Origin: Bacteroidales bacterium
Lineage (GTDB): Bacteria; Bacteroidota; Bacteroidia; Bacteroidales; WCHB1-69
Assembly: GCA_017549765.1 (NCBI GenBank)
Contig: JAFYNM010000029.1
Location: forward strand, 219,720 to 283,719
Direction of reading: 5' to 3'
Length of the DNA: 64,000 nucleotides
The notes beneath the pieces were generated by a model that was not told the DNA's origin, did no database searches, and worked only from the letters and a program-made list of their open reading frames with translations. The first letter of the stretch is position 1. Every line of letters begins with the position of its first letter. Below, piece by piece: positions 8,458 to 16,682 of the stretch. The translations under genes were made by a program, and so were the position numbers.

Positions 8458-10710
8458 ATGAAAAACCGACCTTTATACACCAAGCAGACCATCCTCTGGC
8501 ACATTATGGTCCTTTGGATTATCCTCCTGCCCTTCGGATTGATGGCACAGTCTGGCAAATCCTCCGACACGTTGAGACGCACCACCCTGTATCGTCCTGG
8601 CGACTACGACTCCAAAAACTATCGCATCCCGGCCATCGTCACGGCGAGCGACGGCTCGTTGGTGGTGGCCACCGACAAGCGCAAATACAACGACGCCGAC
8701 CTGCCGGAGAACATCGACATCCTCATCAACCGGAGCACCGACGGTGGACGCACGTGGAGTGCGCCTTACACCCTGGCGGAGGGCACGGGCGTGGGTCATG
8801 GCTTCGGCGACTGCGCCCTGGTACGCACCAACGAAGAGGGCGGACTGCTGGCCGTCTTTGTAGGCGGAGTCGGCTTCTGGCAGTCGCGGCCCGACAACCC
8901 CTTGCGCACCTATCTCTGCCGTAGTCATGACAACGGCCTAACCTGGAGCAAACCCCAAGACATCACCCACTTCATCCTCGGTCCCGACTGCGTAATCCCC
9001 GAGCATCGTAGCTGGTGGTCGTCGTTCTTCGCTTCCGGCGCGGGTCTCCGCACCTCGTCAGGCCGCATCCTGTTCGCGGCCGCCGTGCGCGAAGACTCCC
9101 TCTGGACGGCCTGCAACTATGTCTTTTACTCCGATGACGACGGCGAGACCTGGCAGTGCTCCCAAAAGGCATCGCCCAAGGGCGACGAGGCCAAGCTGGT
9201 GGAGCTCTCCGACGGGCGCATCCTGATGAGCATCCGCGCTGACAAGCACCGGCTGTACAACATCTCCGAAGACGGCGGCGTCACCTGGCGCGCCACCACC
9301 TCCGTATGGCCCGAGCTAGAAGCACCCGCCTGCAACGGCGACATCCTCCGCTGCACCGCCCCTGACGGACGTTCGCTGCTGCTGCACTCGCTGCCCTATG
9401 GCCAAGAACGCAAGGATGTCTCCATCTTCGTCAGCTTCGACGAAGGGAAGACCTGGCCGCTGCGCCGCACCATCGTTCCCTACCCTTCTGCCTACTCCTC
9501 CCTCTGCCAGCTCCCAGACGGCACCATCGGCCTCTACGTGGAGGAGGCCCTCAACGACGGTGTGAACTACTCCATGGTGTTCTACAATTTCAGCCTCGAA
9601 TGGCTGCTGGAGGGTATTTTCAACTATCTGTCCAAATACCAGCCCACAACCCCAAACTACACTCTGGCGCTGGAAAGTATGAGACACAGCGACTATGCCG
9701 CCGCCTACGACTACTTGGACAAGGAACTGGCCGAGCACCCTAAAAACGGTTATGCCTGGTTCTACAGAGGCTGGTTATACATTTATTACAAAGATAACAA
9801 GAGAGGTGCCCTCAACGCATTCAACCGATCCACAAAGCTGATCCCCCGCAAGGACAAAGCCTTCCTGTCAGTGGCCTATTCAGGTCGCGGGGTGGCCAAC
9901 CGGAATCTCGGCTATTTCGATGCCGCCTACGCCGACTTCTCCCATGCCATCAAACTCCATCCGAGCTCCCAAGACTACATCAACCGCGGGGAATTGCACT
10001 ACAGTTTCGCAAAATATTCGGAGGCGGGCAAGGACTTCTTCACCGCCTTAGAACTGGATTCCAACAACAAGGATGCTTGGTACAGTGTGGGGAAATACTA
10101 TTACGGCATCAAAGACTATGGAAAATGTCTTGAGTGGCTCGCAGACTGCATCGCCCGTTATCCGGACTATTCGGACTATTACCTGCTCCGGGCCATCTGT
10201 TACCGAGACATGCACGACTATGACCATGTGGCCAAGGATGTGGTCAAGGCTCTGTCGATTGAAGAGACAAACTTGGCCATTGCCATATTGAGGGAACTGG
10301 CGGACAGCGCATACCACCAGACCATCACGGAATTGGAGGCTCATCATCTGGCCGATCCAGACAACACAGGCTGGATCTATTACATCGCGGCCGTCAACGA
10401 ATTGGCCGGCGAGTACGGCAAGGCATTGCTCATGTACAAGAAGCTGTACGACATGGACGACAAAGGCAGCAGGTCGAAGTCGGCCGCGGCTGAGCGGATC
10501 GCCGCCTGCTGGTGGCAGTTGGGCGACTATGGCAACGCCATTCAGTTCCTGGAGGAGGCCATCGCCCTGGAGGAAGACAAAGACGAGAAGGCCAAAATCT
10601 CATCCGAACTGGAATACGTCCGGGAGCAATCTCGCGACCACCAAAACGCTGAAGACAGTACAAACGAGGAGCTGGAGAACATCCGCAGGGCGTTCTTCGG
10701 GGAGAATTAA
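8458..10710 (+). CDS. Secreted sialidase (BNR/Asp-box, GH33-like) fused to TPR repeats
   Basis: This 750-residue protein begins with a signal peptide (LWIILLPFGLMAQ). Residues about 38-390 form a six-bladed sialidase propeller: the YRIP arginine motif, five Asp boxes (STDGGRTW, SHDNGLTW, SDDDGETW, SEDGGVTW, SFDEGKTW) and the AYSSL segment expected around the nucleophilic Tyr. The predicted role is removing terminal sialic acids from host glycans. From about residue 400 to 735 there are some eight tetratricopeptide repeats (for example AWFYRGWLYIYYKDNKRGA and AYSGRGVANRNLGYFDAA). TPRs usually mediate protein contacts, and this fusion is unusual for sialidases. No T9SS tail or lipobox is seen, so the protein is probably periplasmic. 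No sialic acid catabolic genes are nearby. Confidence 0.88.
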   Translation: MKNRPLYTKQTILWHIMVLWIILLPFGLMAQSGKSSDTLRRTTLYRPGDYDSKNYRIPAIVTASDGSLVVATDKRKYNDADLPENIDILINRSTDGGRTWSAPYTLAEGTGVGHGFGDCALVRTNEEGGLLAVFVGGVGFWQSRPDNPLRTYLCRSHDNGLTWSKPQDITHFILGPDCVIPEHRSWWSSFFASGAGLRTSSGRILFAAAVREDSLWTACNYVFYSDDDGETWQCSQKASPKGDEAKLVELSDGRILMSIRADKHRLYNISEDGGVTWRATTSVWPELEAPACNGDILRCTAPDGRSLLLHSLPYGQERKDVSIFVSFDEGKTWPLRRTIVPYPSAYSSLCQLPDGTIGLYVEEALNDGVNYSMVFYNFSLEWLLEGIFNYLSKYQPTTPNYTLALESMRHSDYAAAYDYLDKELAEHPKNGYAWFYRGWLYIYYKDNKRGALNAFNRSTKLIPRKDKAFLSVAYSGRGVANRNLGYFDAAYADFSHAIKLHPSSQDYINRGELHYSFAKYSEAGKDFFTALELDSNNKDAWYSVGKYYYGIKDYGKCLEWLADCIARYPDYSDYYLLRAICYRDMHDYDHVAKDVVKALSIEETNLAIAILRELADSAYHQTITELEAHHLADPDNTGWIYYIAAVNELAGEYGKALLMYKKLYDMDDKGSRSKSAAAERIAACWWQLGDYGNAIQFLEEAIALEEDKDEKAKISSELEYVREQSRDHQNAEDSTNEELENIRRAFFGEN

Positions 10711-10768
10711 TTTTGTATTTAAAACATTACATTTTGTAACTTATACTTGCTTATTGTCAAGAATTGTG

Positions 10769-10776
10769 TATTTTTG
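10769..10776 (+). promoter_or_regulatory. Promoter (TTG-N19-TATTTTTG) for the membrane protein/XRE pair
   Basis: TATTTTTG with a TTG at 10747-10749, spacer 19 nt: a full match to the Bacteroidota -33/-7 arrangement. Confidence 0.6.
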
Positions 10777-10818
10777 CAGCGTCAAAATTATCATCATTCA
10801 TTTTAAAAATTTAAAGTT

Positions 10819-11328
10819 ATGAAAAACACAAAATTCTTGTTACCAAGCGGTTACAAAAAAGCAGGTTGGTGGATATTCGGTATCACTGTTGTGCTGATTA
10901 TCATCCATTCCATCTTCCAAAGCCGATGCGACTTCAGTCTCAACAACATCCGCGAGCTTTTCGGGATGGAACATCTGGAAAGCAATGGGAATCTGTTTTC
11001 CGGCTTTCTTTCTTCCTCTTTCGGTCCGAACGACGACCTTCTGCTGACACTTATCGGCATTTTGCTCATTGTGGCCGGCATCTTCATCGGTTTCTCCCGC
11101 AATAAGGAAGACGATGAATTCATCGAGCTGCTTCGGTATGAGTCACTGATCCTGTCGCTGTACATCAACAGCGGAATCATGCTGCTTTGTCTGATTTTCG
11201 TATGGGGACTTCCTTTCCTGTGGGTGATGATGATCAACATCTTCTCCATCCTTTATGTCTTCATCTTTTGTTTTTATCTTCGTCTGTACCTTAACAAACG
11301 TTCCATGCGCTATGAAAAACAGGATTAA
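10819..11328 (+). CDS. Small integral membrane protein paired with an XRE regulator
   Basis: This 169-residue protein of unknown function has four hydrophobic segments: about residues 17-30 (WWIFGITVVLIII), 72-90 (LLLTLIGILLIVAGIFIGF), 112-132 (LYINSGIMLLCLIFVWGLPF) and 134-156. The loop between segments 1 and 2 is about 40 residues. Its last 17 nt overlap the start of a Cro/CI-type regulator gene, so the two are translationally coupled. Such membrane-protein/XRE pairs are common, and the membrane protein is often the regulator's signal partner or target; here that is only an inference. Confidence 0.75.
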   Translation: MKNTKFLLPSGYKKAGWWIFGITVVLIIIHSIFQSRCDFSLNNIRELFGMEHLESNGNLFSGFLSSSFGPNDDLLLTLIGILLIVAGIFIGFSRNKEDDEFIELLRYESLILSLYINSGIMLLCLIFVWGLPFLWVMMINIFSILYVFIFCFYLRLYLNKRSMRYEKQD

Positions 11329-11512
11329 AGTGGCACGCGCCGAGGTGAACATCACCCAAGGCGAACTGGCGGAAAAGATCGGCGTGACCCGCCAGGCGGT
11401 TAACTCCATCGAATTAGGGAAATACGTCCCCAGCACCCTCCTAGCGCTAAAGATGGCGCAGTATTTCGGCAAAACCGTTGAGGAACTGTTTATGCTGGAA
11501 GAGGGGGATTAA
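11312..11512 (+). CDS. XRE-family (Cro/CI) helix-turn-helix regulator
   Basis: A 66-residue protein that is almost entirely one HTH_3 domain: KVARAEVNITQGELAEKIG (helices 1-2), VTRQAVNSIELGKYVPS (recognition helix region) and LALKMAQYFGKTVEELF. It belongs to the YgzD/HTH subfamily of minimal regulators without a ligand domain. The ATG at 11312 overlaps the membrane protein gene by 17 nt, and the frame upstream of it lies inside that gene. It likely regulates its own operon. A strong terminator follows at 11555. Confidence 0.92.
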   Translation: MKNRIKVARAEVNITQGELAEKIGVTRQAVNSIELGKYVPSTLLALKMAQYFGKTVEELFMLEEGD

Positions 11513-11554
11513 AGTAAAATACCATCTAATAACTAATAACTATTGAGCAAAAGT

Positions 11555-11584
11555 ACGCGCCGGTCTACAAATCCGGCGCGTTTT
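11555..11584 (+). terminator. Intrinsic terminator after the XRE gene
   Basis: A perfect 9-bp stem (ACGCGCCGG / CCGGCGCGT) with a 9-nt loop is followed by TTTT. It is preceded by a stop-rich short repeat (CTAATAACTAATAACTA). Confidence 0.85.
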
Positions 11585-11636
11585 AGATACGCAAAAAAAA
11601 TTTCGCACTATCACTCACTGAAATATCAAAAAAGTG

Positions 11637-11644
11637 TATTTTTG
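11637..11644 (+). promoter_or_regulatory. Putative -7 box (TATTTTTG) for the small ORF/SDH_sah pair
   Basis: TAnnTTTG match 60 nt upstream of the ATG at 11704. No convincing -33 element was seen. Confidence 0.4.
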
Positions 11645-11703
11645 CATGTTGTTATTTCAGCAACAAAAAACTTTAGAAAATAGCAACGAAAAACGTACAT
11701 AGT

Positions 11704-11871
11704 ATGGAAGATTTAGAGAAAATCAAAGAACAAAAAGAACAGGAGGCAGCTTCATTATACGAAATGATTGGCGTTTCATTAAATGATCCTGTTTTAAACA
11801 GCCATGAAGAGCCAGACTATGTCAAGCCCATTACTATTATCTTGTCTCACAACTCTCATCCTTTGTTTTAA
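11704..11871 (+). CDS. Small acidic protein upstream of the ClpP-fold gene
   Basis: A 55-residue open frame from ATG (MEDLEKIKEQKEQEAASLYE at the start, ending with stop at 11869-11871) lies just 6 nt before the next gene. The first 20 residues are charged and helix-forming; the end is hydrophobic (KPITIILSHNSHPLF). It matches no family I know. The tight spacing and shared promoter suggest a translationally coupled partner or leader peptide of the SDH_sah protein. Confidence 0.55.
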   Translation: MEDLEKIKEQKEQEAASLYEMIGVSLNDPVLNSHEEPDYVKPITIILSHNSHPLF

Positions 11872-11877
11872 ATTACT

Positions 11878-12774
11878 ATGCCAAGTTGGAATCAGATTCT
11901 TCAAGACATTGTTGACAAATCAAATACTATAGACAGCACTCGCAGAAAGTACATCAAAGAATTGAGCGACTATACGGGTCGCAATACTATCGTGTATTAT
12001 TCTGCTTTTTTACAAAAATCCGCCTTGGCAAAACAAGGTGTTGATTTTGGCATAAATGACGCCGACAAAAACGGATTTATGGCAGCTATATGCGGGATGG
12101 ACAAATCCAAAGGACTGGATTTAGTCCTTCACACCCCTGGCGGTCTTTTATCGGCTGCCGAATCTATCGTTATATATCTGAAATCAGTTTTCGGGAATAA
12201 TATTCGGGCGATAGTGCCGCAGATTGCGATGTCGGCTGGAACTATGATGGCACTGTCAACAAAGGAGATTGTGATGGGTAAACACTCAAACCTTGGGCCG
12301 ATAGATCCTCAGTTGAACGGACTTGCGGCCCATGCAATCATCGAAGAATTTGACACGGCGAGGAAAGAAATATTGAATAATCCCCAATCTGCACATCTTT
12401 GGCGACCAATTTTAGAGAAATATCATCCTACATACATTGGAGAATGCGCCAAATCCATCACATGGGCAAACACAATAGTAGTAAATTGGCTGAAAGACAA
12501 TATGTTTTCGGCATCTGCGGAAGCTGAGAAGAAGGCAAAAAAGGTGGTGTCAGAATTAGGTAGCCACTCTCTGACATTTTCGCACAGTCGTCACATCCAT
12601 TCGAATGACTTGAAAAACCTTGAAATCAACGTTTTTGATTTAGAAACGGATCCAAAGTTGCAAGATCTCGTTTTAAGTGTGCATCATTCTTCCATCATAA
12701 CTATGACACAAACAAAAACAATCAAGATTATTGAGAATCAGGACGGGAAAGCGTTTATTCAATTGTCTAATTAG
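11878..12774 (+). CDS. SDH_sah family protein (ClpP/SppA-fold serine protease-like)
   Basis: This 298-residue protein belongs to the serine dehydrogenase proteinase family (PF01972), which has the ClpP/crotonase fold and resembles SppA. Evidence: LDLVLHTPGGLLSAAESIV (first Gly-rich oxyanion turn), IVPQIAMSAGTMMALSTKE with the probable nucleophilic Ser in AMSAG, and MGKHSNLGPIDPQ, the characteristic post-nucleophile strand of SppA-like enzymes. A hydrophobic leader is absent, so it is probably cytoplasmic. Substrates are not known. It lies in a region richer in AT than its neighbours, together with a 55-residue leader gene, and could be mobile accessory DNA. Confidence 0.82.
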   Translation: MPSWNQILQDIVDKSNTIDSTRRKYIKELSDYTGRNTIVYYSAFLQKSALAKQGVDFGINDADKNGFMAAICGMDKSKGLDLVLHTPGGLLSAAESIVIYLKSVFGNNIRAIVPQIAMSAGTMMALSTKEIVMGKHSNLGPIDPQLNGLAAHAIIEEFDTARKEILNNPQSAHLWRPILEKYHPTYIGECAKSITWANTIVVNWLKDNMFSASAEAEKKAKKVVSELGSHSLTFSHSRHIHSNDLKNLEINVFDLETDPKLQDLVLSVHHSSIITMTQTKTIKIIENQDGKAFIQLSN

Positions 12775-12980
12775 TGAAAGGACGTATCTTTTAGCCTTTT
12801 ATAAATAACCAGAATTATCAAAATCACCTAAGATAATCAAATTGGAAAGGTGACTTTATAGTACAATAAACGAATACCATGCACTGGGTTAAATATTTTA
12901 ACAGATACAAAAAAGTCGCAAAGGCCGAAGAAGTCTTCAATAAACCATCACGTTAAAACAGTCTTGAAAAGTTGAATGAT

Positions 12981-13517
12981 ATGAAAAATTATTCTATTAT
13001 CCGATTGAGCATCTTAATCATCATGTCTTTTCTACCATGGAACAGCAGGCTTGCCGCACAACACACCGACGATTTTTCTCAACAGGAAAAGCAAAAGGGA
13101 CCCACTGCGGCAGAAATCAAGAGAGATTCCATTGCTCTACACAACATCTCCCATTCCATCAACAAGAGATGCCCCATCAGGATTGACGCGCACACACACC
13201 TTGACTCAACGAGTGTCAGCGACCAGCATTTCATCTATTACTTATCCATATCAACACCTACATCTTCCACTAATGTAGATACTATGCGCGGTATTATCCG
13301 AACAGACCTCAAGAACGGCGATTCCTCAGTCAAACAATTGGTATCTTTATGCATAGAGACAAACAAAGGGTACTGCCACCGCTACTATTATCGGGATTCA
13401 AAATCCAAAGGTGGCAAAAAAGCGAAAATGAAGACAGAAAAAGAAGTCTTGGACATTTGTTTCAGTGTCGAAGAGTTGCAAGAGATTCGGAATTATCAAA
13501 ATCTTTGGAGTCATTAG
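12981..13517 (+). CDS. Exported protein of unknown function
   Basis: This 178-residue protein has a signal peptide (IIRLSILIIMSFLPWNSRLAAQ). The mature part is polar, Ser/Thr/Lys-rich and contains a basic run (SKSKGGKKAKMKTEKE) before a short C-terminal helix (EVLDICFSVEELQEIRNY). I recognise no domain. The ATG at 12981 is preferred over a TTG three codons before. It stands alone: 206 nt separate it from the SDH_sah gene, and the broken receptor fragment follows. Confidence 0.6.
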   Translation: MKNYSIIRLSILIIMSFLPWNSRLAAQHTDDFSQQEKQKGPTAAEIKRDSIALHNISHSINKRCPIRIDAHTHLDSTSVSDQHFIYYLSISTPTSSTNVDTMRGIIRTDLKNGDSSVKQLVSLCIETNKGYCHRYYYRDSKSKGGKKAKMKTEKEVLDICFSVEELQEIRNYQNLWSH

Positions 13518-13529
13518 TTTGCAACGCTA

Positions 13530-13640
13530 TCACACCCCCGTCCGTATCTTCGTCCTATCTTCTCCCTCGACCTTTCCCGCGCCGGCCTTCTTGTAGGCAT
13601 TGAAGTTGTAGCTCACGCCTAACCAGAACTTCCATCCAAC
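13530..13640 (-). pseudogene. Broken copy of a TonB-type receptor C-terminus
   Basis: The minus strand encodes the last ~32 residues of a beta-barrel receptor (FWLGVSYNFNAYKKAGAG then KVEGEDRTKIRTGV and stop). Bases 13532-13633 match 14242-14343, the end of the intact receptor gene 710 bp away, with about seven differences; the last 32 amino acids are identical, so the differences there are silent. Upstream of residue -33 the similarity stops abruptly at a palindromic repeat. It is therefore the remnant of a second, slightly diverged receptor copy, probably lost by recombination or by arrival of the repeat. Confidence 0.85.
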
Positions 13641-13645
13641 GGCCT

Positions 13646-13750
13646 CGTGCCAGAGGCACGATATCCTAATAACCCCATACAAGCGGAACGAAGTGAAGCG
13701 CAGTGTGGGGTAGCAGGTGCGATGCGCGAACATGCGTGTCGAAGACACGC
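13646..13750. repeat. REP-like palindromic element, copy 1
   Basis: Within the 491-bp gene-free stretch 13518-14008. It consists of a hairpin CGTGCC-AGA-GGCACG (13646-13660), a large imperfect palindrome bounded by CCCCATAC (13673-13680) and GTGTGGGG (13703-13710), and a hairpin GCGTGTC-GAA-GACACGC (13734-13750). Three-base loops recur in every hairpin. In reverse complement, its TATGGGGTTATTAGGAT plus hairpin aligns with copy 2. Confidence 0.8.
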
Positions 13751-13767
13751 TACTTAACAGTAATAGT

Positions 13768-13873
13768 TGCGTATCTCCGACACGCAGCCTACCACACGCG
13801 CACGTTCACCCCACACGGCACTCACTTCGTTCGTTTCGTGTGGGGTTACTAAGATGGCGTGCATCCTGCACGC
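13768..13873. repeat. REP-like palindromic element, copy 2
   Basis: An imperfect inverted repeat TGCGT...ACGCA near 13768 is followed by a palindrome bounded by CCCCACAC (13809-13816) and GTGTGGGG (13838-13845), then GGTTACTAAGATG and a perfect hairpin GCGTGCA-TCC-TGCACGC (13857-13873). It is arranged head-to-head with copy 1. The rest of the gap up to the 13974 promoter shows nothing I can identify. Confidence 0.8.
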
Positions 13874-13973
13874 TTCGAGAAAGTCAATAGTGCAGAGTTG
13901 CGTAACGTTCACTCCTCTGGATGCCTGTTGTAATAAGCAATTTCCACCACCTTGCCGTTTGTTGAAAAAAACG

Positions 13974-13981
13974 TATCTTTG
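13974..13981 (+). promoter_or_regulatory. Promoter (TTG-N19-TATCTTTG) for the 64-residue protein
   Basis: TATCTTTG with TTG at 13952-13954 and a 19-nt spacer, 27 nt before the ATG at 14009: a full consensus arrangement. Confidence 0.6.
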
Positions 13982-14008
13982 CGGTGTTAATAAAAGAAGG
14001 GAACCATT

Positions 14009-14203
14009 ATGGCAACGTATACTATCAACATAAATGAAAGAACAACTTTCGGAAAACAGTTGCTGCTGTTTTTGAAAGGTCTTGGAATTATCGTGGAAAC
14101 ACCCAAAAAGGGATATCTCAATGAAGCTATTGCAGACTACAAGACTGGCAACACCACAAAATGCAAAGATTTTGACGACTACCTGAAGAAAATAAACGAA
14201 TAA
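14009..14203 (+). CDS. Small orphan protein, possibly antitoxin-like
   Basis: This 64-residue protein starts MATYTININERTTFGKQLLL, has a helix-rich middle (LFLKGLGIIVETPKKG) and a charged C-terminal tail (KDFDDYLKKINE). The pattern of a short N-terminal beta strand followed by helices and an acidic tail resembles type II antitoxins of Bacteroidota, but no toxin gene is adjacent, so this is a guess. It has its own good promoter and an AGAAGGGA ribosome-binding-like sequence. It lies between the broken and the intact receptor copies, so it may have arrived with the duplication. Confidence 0.65.
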   Translation: MATYTININERTTFGKQLLLFLKGLGIIVETPKKGYLNEAIADYKTGNTTKCKDFDDYLKKINE

Positions 14204-14239
14204 CCATGTAAAACTTGTTGAATTCAATTACAAAAAACA

Positions 14240-16606
14240 TTACACCCCCGTCCGTATCTTCGTCCTATCTTCTCCCTCGACCTTTCCCGCACCAGCCTTT
14301 TTGTAGGCGTTGAAATTGTAGCTCACGCCCAACCAGAACATCCGGCTCTTGCCGTGCAACATATTGTCTAACCGATAGTACTGGTTGTCGGCGAAGATCT
14401 CCCATTTGCGGGTGTTGAAGACGTCCGTGAGCTGCGCGGAGACCGTGAACGCCCCCTTTAGGAACTTCTGGCTGATGCCGATGTTCATGTAGTGCGAGAG
14501 GCGCGTGGTGAACTGCGGGTAATACTGAGGCGTGTTCTGGAAATACTGCAGGTGGATATTCATTCCCTTGATCGGGCGGAAATCGAGGCGGAGGTTGCTG
14601 TTGTTGACCCAGCCGCTATTGGAAATGTCCCACTCACCGATATTGCCCACCGAACGGAGATAGTAGGTGTTCGTACCGAGCGTCGCCGACATCCATTTCC
14701 ACGGGTCGGCCTTGACGCTGAAATCCAACCCAGCCTTGGTCTGCGAGGTGGCGTTGATGTAGGTCATCAGCAGGATGTCGTCCTCAAAACGGGCCACCTG
14801 CGTGATGTAGTGGTGGATATAGTTGCCGTAAACGCCCACATTCACAGCCCATTTCGGCACCTTGAACTGGTAGAGCAGTTCCGCATTGTCGGCGGTTTCG
14901 GGCTGGAGGTGCATGTTGCCCTGCTCGAAGTTGTGCGGGTCGATCATGCTCATGTAGGGATTGAGCTGCGGGTACGTGGGCCGCGTGATGCGCCGCGAAT
15001 AGGCAAACGACAGGCTGTGTTTCTTGGAAATCTTGTACTTTAACGACAGCGACGGTCCGAGGAAGAAATGCTGCGTCCACTCGTCCAGCACCTCCTTCTC
15101 GCTATGCAGGTGCGTGCGACTGTATTCGGCACGGAGACCGGCACTCCAAGTGAAATGGTCGCGCCATTCCGTAGAGGTGAACTGTACGTATGCGGCAGGC
15201 ACGTACTCCCTGTGCAACAGGTCGTTGCTAAACTGATGGGAGTAGTCCCAACCGAGACTGTCACAAGTGTAGAAGTTGTGGTAGATGTTGTTTTGGCGGT
15301 AGGAGAACTTCACACCCGCATCCCAGAAGCCGTATTTCTTGATAATGCGCCAGTCCGTCTGCGCAGAGGTGAGCAGCGGACTTCCGCCCGACACCGACTT
15401 GCTGACCGAATCGCCCTCCAAGAAGTAGTACGACGGACGGTGGCCCCAAATCTTGGAGACATTCGCCTTGACGGAGAAGGTGAGCTTCCCGGGACGGATG
15501 GCGTGCCAATAGGCGAACGTCCCGTCGAGGTTCTCGCGGTTCCAGGTCACGTCGCTGCGATGGTTCTCGTGCGACAGGATGCCGTTGTGGTACCAATCGT
15601 TGGAGAGATCCTGCACGGTGTTGAGGCGGGGCAGGATGAGCCGGAAGTCAGCATCAATCTTGTTCCGCATATCGGGCTTGATGGTGAATCCAAGGGCGAT
15701 GTTGTTGTTGAAGACCGTCCGCAGAGCATGGATCTGCTGGCTGAGGCTATCGCCGATGGTGCGGTAGTAGCGGTATAGGTAGCCATTGTTGAGGTCGTCC
15801 TCGTATTTCACCTGGTAGTTGAAGCGCAGGGCGAACTTGTTGCGGATATAGTTCAGCGCGAGGCTGCCGTTGGTGAAGTGGTTGAAGCCGTAGTTGACCG
15901 CCGCCATCCCGCTGAGTCCCTTCTGCCGACCTTTTTTGGTGACGATGTTAATGATGCCGCCGGTGCCCTCCGCATCATAGCTGGCATTCGGGCTCGTGAT
16001 AATGTCAATGCTAGCCACATTGGAGGACGGTATCGCGTTGATGGAACCAAGGTTCGTGGGCACCCCGTCGAGGAGCAGCAGCACATTGCCGTTGCCGCGG
16101 ATGGAGACATTGCCGTCGGGGTCAACGGTCACGGAAGACTGCTGGCGCAGCACGTCGCCAATGGAACCGCCCATCCAACCCGTCGGGTCCGTATAAGTGA
16201 TTGTAGTATGCGTGGCAGTTGTAATCGGACCGCTCTGTTCACCCAGTGCGACATTCACCTCATCCAGCATTAGCGACGCGGCCTCCATCAGGATATTTCC
16301 CAGCGAGAGTTCTCCCTTGTCGGCCGTAAAATCAAGATGTTTCGTCTTATACCCCATCCATACGACCGTCAGCGTGTAGGTTTTCGGTGATTGCGGCACT
16401 TTCAGTGTAAACTGGCCCTTCTGGTCCGTCAACGTGCCCGCCACCACGCTGTCCTGTAGCGAGGCATACACGGAGACATATTCCATGGGGTTGTTATCTC
16501 CCTTGACCACCTTGCCTGAGACACTGCAAACACGCTGCTGGGCAAAAAGGGAGATGCTGGAAACCAGCAGGACAATGGCGAGGAACAGGTGGCGTTTTGG
16601 CATCAT
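14240..16606 (-). CDS. TonB-dependent receptor-like outer-membrane beta-barrel protein
   Basis: This 788-residue protein has a signal peptide (FLAIVLLVSSISLFAQ), a carboxypeptidase-regulatory-like beta-sandwich (about 25-110: CSVSGKVVKGDNNPMEYVSV), a plug domain (about 130-225, with SIRGNGNVLLLLDGVPT and YDAEGTGGIINIVTKKG) and a long beta-barrel of the OMP_b-brl_3 type ending in a Tyr/Phe-rich strand (WLGVSYNFNAYKKAG). It would import or bind a ligand at the outer membrane. No SusD partner is present, so it is not a typical polysaccharide system; peptides, metals or siderophores are possible. The second Met codon pair at 16606/16603 is used. A C-terminal fragment of a paralogue lies 0.6 kb downstream. 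Confidence 0.92.
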   Translation of the reverse strand: MMPKRHLFLAIVLLVSSISLFAQQRVCSVSGKVVKGDNNPMEYVSVYASLQDSVVAGTLTDQKGQFTLKVPQSPKTYTLTVVWMGYKTKHLDFTADKGELSLGNILMEAASLMLDEVNVALGEQSGPITTATHTTITYTDPTGWMGGSIGDVLRQQSSVTVDPDGNVSIRGNGNVLLLLDGVPTNLGSINAIPSSNVASIDIITSPNASYDAEGTGGIINIVTKKGRQKGLSGMAAVNYGFNHFTNGSLALNYIRNKFALRFNYQVKYEDDLNNGYLYRYYRTIGDSLSQQIHALRTVFNNNIALGFTIKPDMRNKIDADFRLILPRLNTVQDLSNDWYHNGILSHENHRSDVTWNRENLDGTFAYWHAIRPGKLTFSVKANVSKIWGHRPSYYFLEGDSVSKSVSGGSPLLTSAQTDWRIIKKYGFWDAGVKFSYRQNNIYHNFYTCDSLGWDYSHQFSNDLLHREYVPAAYVQFTSTEWRDHFTWSAGLRAEYSRTHLHSEKEVLDEWTQHFFLGPSLSLKYKISKKHSLSFAYSRRITRPTYPQLNPYMSMIDPHNFEQGNMHLQPETADNAELLYQFKVPKWAVNVGVYGNYIHHYITQVARFEDDILLMTYINATSQTKAGLDFSVKADPWKWMSATLGTNTYYLRSVGNIGEWDISNSGWVNNSNLRLDFRPIKGMNIHLQYFQNTPQYYPQFTTRLSHYMNIGISQKFLKGAFTVSAQLTDVFNTRKWEIFADNQYYRLDNMLHGKSRMFWLGVSYNFNAYKKAGAGKVEGEDRTKIRTGV

Positions 16607-16626
16607 ATTCGACAAATATTAGAGCG

Positions 16627-16634
16627 CAAAATTA
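16627..16634 (-). promoter_or_regulatory. Putative -7 box (TAATTTTG) for the receptor gene
   Basis: TAnnTTTG on the minus strand, 20 nt before the ATG at 16606. Confidence 0.45.
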
Positions 16635-16665
16635 CAAAATATACTTTAGCAATGTAGAAAATGTG

Positions 16666-16673
16666 TATGTTTG
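16666..16673 (+). promoter_or_regulatory. Putative -7 box (TATGTTTG) for the lipoprotein gene at 16683
   Basis: TAnnTTTG match ending only 9 nt before the ATG, so if used the mRNA would be nearly leaderless. It is divergent from the receptor promoter. Confidence 0.4.
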
Positions 16674-16682
16674 CCACAAAAA

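Noticed and set aside
12879-12956. 25-codon open frame (MHWVKYFNRYKKVAKAEEVF at the start)
   Set aside because: Too short and without a ribosome-binding site, conserved partner or promoter; could be chance.
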